A stretch of 64,000 nt of DNA from Methylobacterium sp. Leaf117 (GTDB lineage: Bacteria; Pseudomonadota; Alphaproteobacteria; Rhizobiales; Beijerinckiaceae), in contig NZ_LMNL01000001.1 in assembly GCF_001422985.1 (NCBI RefSeq), positions 774,009 to 838,008 on the forward strand, given 5' to 3'. The position numbers and the translations under genes are program-made. Of the stretch, positions 26,234-33,962 are shown one piece after another. The notes beneath the pieces are model-generated. The model ran no database searches. It saw only the letters and a list, made by a program, of their open reading frames with translations, and was not told where the DNA came from. Positions within the stretch are counted from its first letter, which is position 1; each line of letters starts with the position of its first letter.

Positions 26234-26617
26234 ATGCCCACCTCCCGCCTTCGCACCCTCGTCCATCCGGGCCTCCTGATGCCCGGCCTCGTCCTGCTGT
26301 TCGCCGCCCTGTTCCTGCGCAGCTACACGGTGCCGCCGGCACCCGACCGGCGCGGCGGCACCGCGGTCTCGCTGGCCTGGCCGAACCGGCCGTTCTTCGG
26401 AAGCCCCCGGGCGGACTGCCTTAGCTTCCCGGCGGACGAGCCCGTCATCGCCTGCCTGATCGGCTCGGTGGCACGGGCGCGGGCCGATGGCCTCCCTCTG
26501 ATGCAGTTCGGGTTCTGCGGGACCTGCTACGCCCTCTCGCAGCGAATCGCCGGCCTCGGACGCGACGAGGCCGCTATCCGGGCGCGCCTCGACGCGATCG
26601 CCCGCTTCGGCTGGTGA
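26234..26617 (+). CDS. Hypothetical single-pass membrane protein with a CGTC motif
   Basis: A 127-aa protein starting at ATG 26234 with GGGGAG upstream. One membrane helix is predicted near the N-terminus (GLLMPGLVLLFAALFL), with the remainder probably periplasmic. Four cysteines are present, including a CxxC in FGFCGTCYALS, which could bind a metal or form a disulfide. No family recognised. Confidence 0.6.
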   Translation: MPTSRLRTLVHPGLLMPGLVLLFAALFLRSYTVPPAPDRRGGTAVSLAWPNRPFFGSPRADCLSFPADEPVIACLIGSVARARADGLPLMQFGFCGTCYALSQRIAGLGRDEAAIRARLDAIARFGW

Positions 26618-26671
26618 GGCGCGCCGGATCGGATTGACCGCGCCGGCGATCCCGCCCTAGAAGCTCGCACC

Positions 26672-26719
26672 ATGACACCGTCGTTCCGCCCCGCCTCCTA
26701 TTCGGCGCCGCACCCTTAG
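26672..26719 (+). other. Candidate leader peptide upstream of the TyrA-like gene
   Basis: A 15-codon reading frame (MTPSFRPASYSAPHP) begins at ATG 26672 and stops with TAG 26717-26719. It contains one Phe and one Tyr codon and overlaps two mutually exclusive hairpins (see 26688-26766). Position upstream of an aromatic-pathway gene suggests a transcription-attenuation leader, but the two aromatic codons are separated and the ribosome-binding site is weak, so this is only a candidate. Confidence 0.3.
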
Positions 26720-26766
26720 CGGCGCGGGGCTTGTCATGTCTCAACCGCTGCATCGTCGGCGGTTGA
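26688..26766 (+). promoter_or_regulatory. Alternative hairpins, possible attenuator before the TyrA-like gene
   Basis: Three stems can be drawn: A, 26705-26711 with 26719-26725 (GCGCCGC/GCGGCGC); B, 26688-26694 with 26724-26730 (GCCCCGC/GCGGGGC), which shares bases with A and so competes with it; and C, an 8-bp perfect stem 26741-26748 with 26759-26766. C is followed by a pyrimidine-rich but not T-only stretch. The layout resembles pause, antiterminator and terminator stems of an attenuator. Seen by hand only, no folding energy computed. Confidence 0.35.
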
Positions 26767-26818
26767 TCTCTTCCTCAGGACCATCGTCGACGGCCCGGCT
26801 CCAACCGAGGTTCCGTCC

Positions 26819-27685
26819 GTGTCGTCCGCATTCCCCGCACACCTCCGTCCTCCCCTCGGCCTGATCGGCTTTGGGGCCTTCGGCCGCCTCATCGCCCTCC
26901 ATCTGGCGCCGCATTTCGCGATCCAGGCCTACGATCCGGCCATGTCCGCGGCATCGGTCGACGACGTCACGCGGGCGACCTTGCGCGAGGCCGCCGGCTG
27001 TCCCGTCGTCATCCTGGCGGTTCCGGTCGCGGCGATCGCGGCGGTCGTGGCCGAGATCGGCCCGCACCTGCCTCCGGGCGCCCTCGTGCTCGACGTCGGC
27101 TCGGTGAAAGTGGCCGCCGCGAACGCGATGCGTGCCGGCCTGCCGGGTCACGTCGCGATCGTCGCCACCCACCCGCTCTTCGGTCCGCAGAGCGCGCGGG
27201 GCGGCATCCGCGGGCTGAAGATCGCGCTCTGCCCGGTGCGCGGTGGACGGCCCCGGCGGGTCGCCGCCTTCCTGCGCCGCCGGCTCGGGCTCGACGTCAT
27301 CGTGACGACGCCCGAGGCACATGACCGCGACGCCGCCGCCGCCCAGGGCCTGACCCACCTGATCGCGAAGGTGACGGTGCAGATGGAGCCGCTGCCGACC
27401 CGGATGACCACGCGCAGCTTCGACCTGCTGATGCAGGCGGTGGCGATGGTGCGCCACGACGCACCCGAAATCTTCGAGGCGATCGAGCGCGCCAATCCCT
27501 ATGCGGGCGCGGTCCGCCGCCGCTTCGTCGCCCACGCGGCACGCCTCGCCACCGACCTGTCGGAGATGCAGGATCAGGAGGGGCAGAATCGGGAAGTCCA
27601 GGATGCGGATATCCAGGATCAGACCATCCAGGATCAAAACGTCCAGGATCAAAACATCCAGGATCGCGCGGTGCGCGCCGCCTGA
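26819..27685 (+). CDS. Prephenate/arogenate dehydrogenase-like protein
   Basis: A 288-aa NAD(P)-dependent dehydrogenase of the TyrA type that would convert prephenate or arogenate on the way to tyrosine. The N-terminal Rossmann motif is GLIGFGAFGR; later family segments are LAVPVAAI, LDVGSVK and THPLFGPQSARGG. The start is a GTG at 26819. The last ~30 residues consist of five near-perfect pentapeptide repeats of the form (I/V)QDQ(N/T), absent from ordinary TyrA proteins and encoded by a 15-bp tandem repeat. A short leader with alternative hairpins precedes the gene. Confidence 0.85.
   Translation: MSSAFPAHLRPPLGLIGFGAFGRLIALHLAPHFAIQAYDPAMSAASVDDVTRATLREAAGCPVVILAVPVAAIAAVVAEIGPHLPPGALVLDVGSVKVAAANAMRAGLPGHVAIVATHPLFGPQSARGGIRGLKIALCPVRGGRPRRVAAFLRRRLGLDVIVTTPEAHDRDAAAAQGLTHLIAKVTVQMEPLPTRMTTRSFDLLMQAVAMVRHDAPEIFEAIERANPYAGAVRRRFVAHAARLATDLSEMQDQEGQNREVQDADIQDQTIQDQNVQDQNIQDRAVRAA
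27596..27670 (+). repeat. 15-bp tandem repeat encoding the C-terminal tail of the TyrA-like protein
   Basis: Five consecutive 15-bp units begin at 27596, 27611, 27626, 27641 and 27656, each starting (A/G)TCCAGGAT. The middle units are almost identical (ATCCAGGATCAAAAC). The unit length keeps the frame, so copy number can change without breaking the gene. Confidence 0.9.
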
Positions 27686-27693
27686 CCCCGCTC

Positions 27694-28884
27694 TCAGCCG
27701 CCCGGCAGGAACCGGCGCAGGCGGTCGCGCCACGCCCTGAGGCATCGATTGGCCTCGGCGCGCCCGCGCTCGAGGCGGACCGCGAGGGCGAACAGCGGAT
27801 CGCCGCTGCGGCTCTCCACGAGGATGTGAGCGAGGGGCAGCCGCCCGGTCCAGAAGGTCTCGGGCAGCGGATAATGCGGCGGCGCGCAGGAATCCGCCGT
27901 GGTGAGCGCCGGGTCGGCGGCGATGGCCTGTGTCAGGCGCTGGAAGGCGAGGGCGCCGGGCGAGTGCTTGGCCGCCGCGGCCGCATAGGAGATCTTGAGG
28001 GTCCAGACCTGCTCGCGCGTGACGAAGCTGACCAACGCCGCGAGGGTCCGGCCGTTCTGGCGAAGGCGATCGATGCGGGCACCGCCGCGCGCGCCGAAGC
28101 GCAGGACGAGGTCGCGCATCATCCGGGTCTGGGCCGCATCGCCCGCGATGGCGGTGCCGCGCGCGCCCTTCCAGCCCGCGCCCTCGAGCGCGATGTAATC
28201 GTCGAGGGCGGCAGGCAGCACGGCGGGATCGCGGATCGTCTCGAAGGTGATCGGTCCGTCCGTGCTCAGGCGATCCCAGGCCTGGCGCAGCTTGCGCTGC
28301 TTGCGGGATGAGAGATGCGCGAGATAAGCGGCGCGGGCTGCCGCGTCGCGGCCCGCGAGGTCGAGGAAGGCGCGCTCATGCGGCCAGAACCGGGCATGGC
28401 GCAGCCGGCCTGCGGCGAGGCGCCCCCAGAGGAGATCCGCGAAGGGGCCGGCGGTCGGCACGTGCGTCAGCATCAGGCGCGGCCCGAGGAGTCGGCTCAG
28501 GCCGAGGAACAGCGCATCGAGGGCGCGGCCCGGCTCGGCGCCGTCGAGGAGCGGTGCACCGAAGATGCCGAAATCATGCATCCAGCCCGTGACCAGGCTC
28601 ACCGGCAGACCCCAGCGCCAGCGCCGTATCCGCACGGGCCAGACGGCCACGAGGCGCAGACCCGGCTCTTCGGGCGCACGGTCTCCCACCAGCGCCAGCT
28701 GCACGCCCTGCCCGAAGACCGCGGAGGCGGGACGCGCGTAATCGGGATCGTAGAACAGATTGTCGACCAGCGCCCGGTGGCCGAGGTCGCGCCAGGCCGC
28801 GATCCAGGGCGCGTCGTCGGTGATCGGGCGCAGGCAGACCACGAGCCCGTCCGGCGTGACCACGCTCGGCGCGGGTCGGCTCAC
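27694..28884 (-). CDS. GNAT/FemAB-like (BioF2-type) acyltransferase
   Basis: A 396-aa protein with a C-terminal acetyltransferase-like half similar to the CelD/BioF2 GNAT proteins common in polysaccharide loci. Supporting segments are LSSRKQRKLRQAWDRL, a basic helix typical of this group, YIALEGAGWKG, and LVSFVTREQVWTLKISYAAAAAKHSPG. The GTG start at 28884 overlaps the flippase stop as GTGA, so the pair is translationally coupled. Likely role is acylation of a surface glycan or lipid carrier product exported by the flippase; substrate unknown. Confidence 0.75.
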   Translation of the reverse strand: MSRPAPSVVTPDGLVVCLRPITDDAPWIAAWRDLGHRALVDNLFYDPDYARPASAVFGQGVQLALVGDRAPEEPGLRLVAVWPVRIRRWRWGLPVSLVTGWMHDFGIFGAPLLDGAEPGRALDALFLGLSRLLGPRLMLTHVPTAGPFADLLWGRLAAGRLRHARFWPHERAFLDLAGRDAAARAAYLAHLSSRKQRKLRQAWDRLSTDGPITFETIRDPAVLPAALDDYIALEGAGWKGARGTAIAGDAAQTRMMRDLVLRFGARGGARIDRLRQNGRTLAALVSFVTREQVWTLKISYAAAAAKHSPGALAFQRLTQAIAADPALTTADSCAPPHYPLPETFWTGRLPLAHILVESRSGDPLFALAVRLERGRAEANRCLRAWRDRLRRFLPGG

Positions 28885-30311
28885 GGGGTAGCCCTGCGGG
28901 AGCGCTCCCCCCGGAGACGCGTCAGCAGATCGGCGACGCCGAGGATGTTGAACCCCCAGGCCGTCCCGGCCGAGACCAGGGCGAGGCAGCCGAGCCGGAG
29001 GCCGAGGGCGAGACCCGGATCGAGGGGGAGCCGCTCGAGGCCGGCGATCACCCCCGCACAGGCGAGCGCCAGCCCGCCGATGACGGCGAGGTCGCGCAGG
29101 GGCACCGGCATGCGGAAGCGTTCGCGGGAGCCGAGGATGAAGACGAGGCAGGCGAGGCCCTGGCCAATCGCCATGGCGATGGCCGCTCCCTCGACGCCGA
29201 GGCGCGGAATCAGCACCGCCGACAGGCCGCCGATGGCGATCAGCAGGGTCACCGACGCGATCGCGTCGAGGTGGCTCTTCTGGGTGAAATAGATCACCTG
29301 CCCGAAATAATACGACCGGAACATCTGCAGGATGCTGGCGGCGACCAGCAGGGGCGCCACCCGCAGGGCGGTGTCGCGGTAATCCGGCCCGAGCAACAGG
29401 GTCACGAGGATGTCGTCGAAGGCCAGGAAGAACACGGCACCGAAGGCGGCGATCACCGTCAGCAGCCGGATGGCATCCTCCAGCACCGGGCGGGCGGTGG
29501 CGATGCCGCCGTCGCGGGCATCGCGCTTGGCGATCGAGATCAGCGCCAGGGCGACGCTGTCGCCGAACACGACGAAGCTCTGGCGCAGGAAGTCGGCGAA
29601 GGCGCCGTAGGCGCCGAGTTCCGAGACGCCGATGCTGGCGCCGATGACGAGGCGGTCGGCCGTCTGGGCCAGGGCGGCGGCGCCGAACGAGAGCACCAGC
29701 GGCCAGCCATAGGCGAGAAGGCGGCGCGCCTCGGCCCAGCTGCCGCCGCCGCGCAACAGGACGCGAAGGACGTAGAGCGTGGGCAGGGCCGCCAGCATGT
29801 TGGCGCCGGCGGTGGCGAGCAGGAGGGCGATGGCCCCGCCGCCGAGGAGGAGGGCGGTGCTGCCCAGTGCCAGGACCAGGACCGCGCGCATCACCACCGA
29901 AAGGGCGACGGCGCCGACCTCCAGGCGGGTGCGCGCGATCTCGGCGGCGCCCTCGAAGGCCATCATGCCGAACACCGCCGTAAAGATCGCGAGCGCCGAC
30001 CGCGGCTCCAGCAGCCCCAGCCCGGCCGCGCCGGCCGCCACCAGGGCCGCGAGGGTGACCATGCCGCCGAGCAGGCGCACCACGGTGCCGACCTGAACGG
30101 CGGCCCGGTCCTCGGCATAGAGGGCGAAGAACGAGAATTTCGGCCATTGGCAGGTGGCGCTGTAGAGCACCAGCGCCCAGGACAGCACCAGCAGGTAGAG
30201 CCCGAACACGTCGGTGGGCGCGAGCCGGGTGAACACCGCGAGAGCGCCCATGTTCAGGGCTGCGGCGACGCCCCGTGAGCCGACATAGGTGAGGGTGTGG
30301 CGCGCGATCAT
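28881..30311 (-). CDS. Polysaccharide/oligosaccharide flippase, Wzx-like
   Basis: A 476-aa protein with about 12-14 hydrophobic segments in the MOP (Wzx/MviN) exporter fold, which flips lipid-linked oligosaccharides across the inner membrane. The N-terminus TLTYVGSRGVAAALNMGALAVFTRL is characteristic: helix 1 with the conserved G-R/K and N residues. It is coupled to the downstream acyltransferase. There are no neighbouring glycosyltransferases (the nearest is 18 kb away), so this looks like a small accessory export pair. Confidence 0.88.
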   Translation of the reverse strand: MIARHTLTYVGSRGVAAALNMGALAVFTRLAPTDVFGLYLLVLSWALVLYSATCQWPKFSFFALYAEDRAAVQVGTVVRLLGGMVTLAALVAAGAAGLGLLEPRSALAIFTAVFGMMAFEGAAEIARTRLEVGAVALSVVMRAVLVLALGSTALLLGGGAIALLLATAGANMLAALPTLYVLRVLLRGGGSWAEARRLLAYGWPLVLSFGAAALAQTADRLVIGASIGVSELGAYGAFADFLRQSFVVFGDSVALALISIAKRDARDGGIATARPVLEDAIRLLTVIAAFGAVFFLAFDDILVTLLLGPDYRDTALRVAPLLVAASILQMFRSYYFGQVIYFTQKSHLDAIASVTLLIAIGGLSAVLIPRLGVEGAAIAMAIGQGLACLVFILGSRERFRMPVPLRDLAVIGGLALACAGVIAGLERLPLDPGLALGLRLGCLALVSAGTAWGFNILGVADLLTRLRGERSRRATP

Positions 30312-30755
30312 CCGGACCCGTGACCTGCCGGGCGGCCCGGCTCGGGATCAGAGGTAACACCCCACGGGTGCGGCGGCGTCAAATCATTCCGCATCCGGCT
30401 ACTCCGTATCGGCTTCCTCCGATGGCGCCAGCGCCGCCGCATGCGTGGGCGGAGGACCCGCCCTGCGTGGGCCGCCGGCCAAGGTCGGCCACACGGATTG
30501 ACTTCGCAGGCGCGAAGGCTCATATCGCAGGTGCAGCGTCAGCGGCCGTCATGGTTCCGCTTGAGAGGGCTGCGTGACGGATTGCCGGATCGCATCTGCG
30601 GCCCCCGAGCGACCTGAGCCCCTCTCTTCAACGTGCATGCACCCGGACTGCCCCAGCACGCGGGCGGCTCCAGCTCAACGGACCGACCACACTCTTCGAC
30701 GTTTCCCCTTGCCACGAGGGCGTCCGGCACGGTCCCGCTGCCTGAAAGTACCTCC
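30312..30755. other. 444-bp intergenic region, long 5' leader of the DEAD-box gene
   Basis: No gene is supported here. It separates the divergent flippase and helicase genes and includes a possible promoter at 30498-30526, which would give the helicase mRNA an untranslated leader of more than 200 nt. Long leaders are common for cold-inducible RNA helicase genes, but I could not identify a defined RNA element in it. Confidence 0.5.
30498..30526 (+). promoter_or_regulatory. Possible sigma-70 promoter for the DEAD-box gene
   Basis: TTGACT (30498-30503), a 17-bp spacer, then CATATC (30521-30526). The -35 box matches five of six consensus bases; the -10 box is weak (three of six). Confidence 0.35.
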
Positions 30756-32255
30756 TTGACCCAATTCACCGATTTCGGCCTCGCCCAGCCCGTGCTGCGC
30801 GCCCTGGAAGAGGCCGGCTACAAGAGCCCGACCCCGATCCAGGCCCAGGCCATCGCCCCCGCCATGCAGGGCCGCGACCTCTGCGGCATCGCCCAGACGG
30901 GCACCGGCAAGACGGCGGCCTTCGCGCTGCCGATCCTGCACCGCCTCGCCGAGACCCCGCGCAAGGCGATCCGTCGCGGCTGCCGCGTGCTGGTGCTCTC
31001 GCCCACCCGCGAGCTGGCCAACCAGATCGCCGAGAACTTCTCCGATTACGGAAAATACCTGTCGTTCACCAACACCGTGGTGTTCGGCGGCGTCACCATC
31101 TCCCGCCAGGAGAAGGCGCTGGCCAACGGCGTCGACATCCTGGTCGCGACCCCCGGCCGCCTGATGGATCTCATCGAGCGCCGCTCGCTGACCCTCGAGG
31201 CCGTCGAGATCCTCGTCCTCGACGAGGCCGACCAGATGCTCGACCTCGGCTTCATCCACGCTCTCAAGCGTATCGTGAAGATGCTGCCGAAGGAGCGTCA
31301 GAGCCTGTTCTTCTCGGCCACCATGCCGAAGAACATCGCCAGCCTCGCCGACCAGTATCTGCGTGATCCGGTCCAGGTCGCGGTGACCCCGGTCGCCACC
31401 ACCGCCGAGCGCGTCACCCAGGAGGTCATCTTCGCCCATACCGGCGCGAAGCAGGCCCTGCTCAATCACATTCTGCGCGATCCGGTGATCGAGCGCGTGC
31501 TCGTCTTCACCCGGACGAAGCACGGCGCCGACCGCGTCGTCCGCGGCCTGGAGAAGGTCGGGATCAACGCCTCGGCCATCCACGGCAACAAGTCCCAGCC
31601 GCAGCGTGAACGGGCGCTCGCCGCCTTCAAGGACGGGTCCTGCCGGGTGCTGGTCGCCACCGACATCGCCGCCCGCGGCATCGACGTCGAAGCGGTGAGC
31701 CACGTCATCAACTACGACCTGCCGAACGTGCCGGAGAGCTACGTCCACCGCATCGGCCGCACCGCGCGCGCCGGGGCGAACGGGCTCGCCATCTCGTTCT
31801 GCAACGACGAGGAGAAGGCCTACCTGCGGGATATCGAGCGCACCACGCGCCAGAAGATCCCCGTCGGCGCCTTCCCCGAGGGCTTCACCCCGCCGTCCCG
31901 CCAGGAAGCGGCCGACAACGCCCAGGCCGAGGAGCGCCGTCCGGCGCCGCACGGCCAGCGTCCCGGCCAGCGCCAGGGCCAGCGTCCGAGCAGCCGCCCG
32001 GGTGGCCGTCCCGGCCAGGGTCGTGGCTTCGACGGGCGTGGCGGCGAGGGTCGCGGCGGCGAGAACCGCGGCGGCGGACGCCCGAGCCGTCCCGAGGGTG
32101 CCGCCCGTCCCCAGGAGCCGCGCGGCGATCGTCGCCCGGCCAGCGCCGGCGAGGCCCGCACCGAGCCCCGTGGCGAGCGTCCCCGCACCCCGCGTCCGCA
32201 GGGCGGCGGCGAAGGCCGCGCCATCGGCTGGCTCGACCGCGGCCCGCGTTCCTGA
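30756..32255 (+). CDS. DEAD-box ATP-dependent RNA helicase
   Basis: A 499-aa RhlE/DeaD-like helicase that unwinds short RNA duplexes in ribosome assembly and mRNA decay. Motifs in order: the Q motif (F..FGL..PVLRAL, with PTPIQAQAI), motif I AQTGTGKT, Ia PTRELA, Ib [38 protein letters not shown] and [12 protein letters not shown]. After about residue 390 there is a 110-residue basic, Gly/Arg/Pro-rich tail with RGG-like repeats, probably disordered and RNA-binding. The frame is open upstream to 30633, but homology begins at LTQFTDFGL, so the TTG at 30756 is chosen; its ribosome-binding site is weak. Confidence 0.95.
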   Translation: MTQFTDFGLAQPVLRALEEAGYKSPTPIQAQAIAPAMQGRDLCGIAQTGTGKTAAFALPILHRLAETPRKAIRRGCRVLVLSPTRELANQIAENFSDYGKYLSFTNTVVFGGVTISRQEKALANGVDILVATPGRLMDLIERRSLTLEAVEILVLDEADQMLDLGFIHALKRIVKMLPKERQSLFFSATMPKNIASLADQYLRDPVQVAVTPVATTAERVTQEVIFAHTGAKQALLNHILRDPVIERVLVFTRTKHGADRVVRGLEKVGINASAIHGNKSQPQRERALAAFKDGSCRVLVATDIAARGIDVEAVSHVINYDLPNVPESYVHRIGRTARAGANGLAISFCNDEEKAYLRDIERTTRQKIPVGAFPEGFTPPSRQEAADNAQAEERRPAPHGQRPGQRQGQRPSSRPGGRPGQGRGFDGRGGEGRGGENRGGGRPSRPEGAARPQEPRGDRRPASAGEARTEPRGERPRTPRPQGGGEGRAIGWLDRGPRS

Positions 32256-32280
32256 ACCCAGTCTCCTGACATCGTGATGC

Positions 32281-32310
32281 AGCGCCGCCCCGGTCCGCCG
32301 GGGCGGCGCT
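32281..32310 (+). terminator. Perfect hairpin after the helicase gene
   Basis: A 13-bp perfect stem (32281-32293 with 32298-32310) with a TCCG loop, 25 bp after the helicase stop. There is no T tract after it, so it may act as an atypical terminator or as an mRNA 3'-end stabiliser. Confidence 0.65.
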
Positions 32311-32430
32311 GTCATGTCCGGGACCCGCGTTGCAGCGAAGACATCGCTCAGCGGAGACATTGCCAATGCGGTGCGTCTCGCCATTTCAGGGTGAGCCGGA
32401 CGGTGCGTCCGGCCGCGTGGAGGCGGGACG

Positions 32431-32616
32431 ATGCGGTTTGAACTCTACAGGGATTCTGCTGGGGGCTGGCGCTGGCGCCTTCGGTCTCAGAACGGAAACG
32501 TCATCGCGGATTCGGCGGAAGCTTACGTCCGCCGGGAGGATTGCGAACACGGGATCGCGCTGGTCAAAGGCAGCGCCGAGGCCGCTGTCGTCGACATGAC
32601 GCTCAAGATTGCCTGA
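32431..32616 (+). CDS. YegP-like DUF1508 protein
   Basis: A 61-aa single-domain DUF1508 (YegP/UPF0339) protein. The motif FELYRDSAGGWRWRLRSQNG, followed by I-A-D-S-A-E-A-Y and a C-terminal VKGSA stretch, is typical. GGAGGCGGG lies just before ATG 32431. The function of the family is unknown; homologues usually carry one or two copies of this fold. Confidence 0.85.
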   Translation: MRFELYRDSAGGWRWRLRSQNGNVIADSAEAYVRREDCEHGIALVKGSAEAAVVDMTLKIA

Positions 32617-32779
32617 GGGCGTCGGCGCCCAATGCTTCGCAAGCCTTCATTGACCATTACGGTCACGCTTGGGTGAGCCGAGGGAAACGCTTTCGGCGTT
32701 TGTGCGTTTTCTGCGTCCGGGCCTCGCGGACAAGCGGGCACGGAATGTCGAGTCTCGACAGATCCAGGGAGTTGAAAAC

Positions 32780-33076
32780 GTGCTGAGGAAACTCGTGCTG
32801 GCCGCGCTGCTGGCCCTAGGCTTCGCTGCCACGGCGCCGCAGGGCGCTTCGGCCGCCCCCATCGGCCCCGCCCTCGCCCTCCAGAGCGAGGCTGCCCCGG
32901 CCGCCGTACAGACCGTGCAGTATTACGGTTACCGCCGCCGCTTCTATGGCCCGCGTCGCTTCTACGGCCCGCGCCCCTTCTACGGCCGCCGCTACTATGG
33001 CCCGCGCCGCTTCTACGGCCCGCGTCGTTTCTATGGTCCGCGCCGCTTTTACGGCCCGCGCCGCTTCTACTACTAA
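32780..33076 (+). CDS. Secreted protein with FYGPRR repeats
   Basis: A 98-aa hypothetical protein. GTG 32780 with AGGGAG 8 nt upstream starts a Sec signal peptide (LRKLVLAALLALGFAATA, cleavage near ASAAP). After a short linker, the last ~45 residues are repeats of RRFYGP or close variants, ending FYY, so the mature protein is extremely rich in Arg, Tyr, Phe, Gly and Pro. A small hairpin (33090-33104) follows the stop. No known domain. Aromatic/Arg-rich repeats of this kind are candidates for self-association or binding to acidic surface polymers, which is speculation. Confidence 0.7.
   Translation: MLRKLVLAALLALGFAATAPQGASAAPIGPALALQSEAAPAAVQTVQYYGYRRRFYGPRRFYGPRPFYGRRYYGPRRFYGPRRFYGPRRFYGPRRFYY
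32935..33070 (+). repeat. 18-bp coding repeat in the FYGPRR protein
   Basis: Imperfect repeats with the unit CGCCGCTTCTACGGCCCG (varying at wobble positions) recur about seven times in frame, one copy shortened or altered (RPFYGRRYYGP). Synonymous variation between copies shows that the protein repeat is maintained rather than freshly duplicated. Confidence 0.85.
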
Positions 33077-33261
33077 GCGTCCCGAACCGGTCCCCTTCGG
33101 GGACGTCTGATCTCTCGCGGCCCGGCCTTCGTGAATCGAAGGTCGGGTGTCGTCGTTTAGAGCACTAAAATTCGTATCTTCGGATGGGAAGTGGCGTCAT
33201 CCTGCGCTAAACTGCCGAGCTGGAGACGACCCGCATCAGACGGCATCGCTCCCGAGGGAAC

Positions 33262-33393
33262 ATGATGAACGCCATCGCCGCCCGGCGCGCCTCCGCGCGC
33301 CCGATCTGGGAGTCGATCCCCCTCGAACTCCTCGTCTCGATCAGCGCCGTGATCCTTGCGGGCGCGCTCAAACTGGCCGACCTGATACCCTGA
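33262..33393 (+). CDS. Hypothetical 43-aa single-helix membrane peptide
   Basis: A short frame starting at ATG 33262 with GAGGGA 2 nt upstream of the initiator trinucleotide region and a second ATG directly following. The product is basic at the N-terminus (AARRASARP) and then hydrophobic (PLELLVSISAVILAGALKLADLI), consistent with one membrane helix. No family recognised. It is shorter than the usual gene-calling cutoff, and I rate it plausible rather than certain. Confidence 0.45.
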   Translation: MMNAIAARRASARPIWESIPLELLVSISAVILAGALKLADLIP

Positions 33394-33538
33394 GGCGGTG
33401 AAGCGCGGTCCGGCGTCTCTCCCGAGGAACGCTGTGCGGGGCGGGATCGGCCGCCACGCGGGCTGGCCCCCGGAATGCAGGCGAAACGGCGCGCGATTGG
33501 GCGTGGACGTAGGCGTGGACGTAGGAATGAGTGGGATC

Positions 33539-33934
33539 ATGGCGGAAACCGAGGCGGTGCGGCTCCCGAGCGGCGACCTGACGGTGCGCACCATCGCGAT
33601 GCCGGCGGACACCAACGCCAACGGAGACATCTTCGGCGGCTGGGTAATGTCGCAGATGGATCAGGCCGGGGGCATCGCGGCCGTCGAGCGCTCGCAGGGG
33701 CGGGCGGTCACCGTCGCGGTCGATGCCATGACCTTCATCCGCCCGGTGCGGGTGGGCGACGTGCTCTGCGTCTACACCCGGATCGCGCGCGTCGGGCGCA
33801 GCTCGATGAAGATCGAGGTTCAGGCCTGGGCCCGGCGCTTTCGCACGCAGTTGCGCGAACAGGTCACCGAGGCGACCTTCACCTTCGTGGCGATCGACGA
33901 CGAGGGCCGGCCGCGTCCGCTCGAAACCGCCTGA
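33539..33934 (+). CDS. yciA: Acyl-CoA thioesterase, YciA-like hotdog fold
   Basis: A 131-aa single hotdog-domain thioesterase that cleaves acyl-CoA to free acid and CoA. The family motif TNANGDIFGGWVMSQMDQAGGIAA contains the catalytic Asp and helix residues; VDAMTFIRPVRVGD follows. ATG 33539 is chosen; an in-frame ATG four codons earlier (33527) is also possible. A 12-bp tandem duplication (GGCGTGGACGTA, 33500-33524) lies just before it, outside the coding region. Confidence 0.92.
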   Translation: MAETEAVRLPSGDLTVRTIAMPADTNANGDIFGGWVMSQMDQAGGIAAVERSQGRAVTVAVDAMTFIRPVRVGDVLCVYTRIARVGRSSMKIEVQAWARRFRTQLREQVTEATFTFVAIDDEGRPRPLETA

Positions 33935-33962
33935 CCGAGCGCGGCGACGGTCGGACCGCGCC

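Noticed and set aside
32935..33070. Repeat array considered as a CRISPR
   Set aside because: Units are 18 bp, contiguous without spacers, in frame, and follow a signal peptide, so this is a coding repeat. No cas genes are present.
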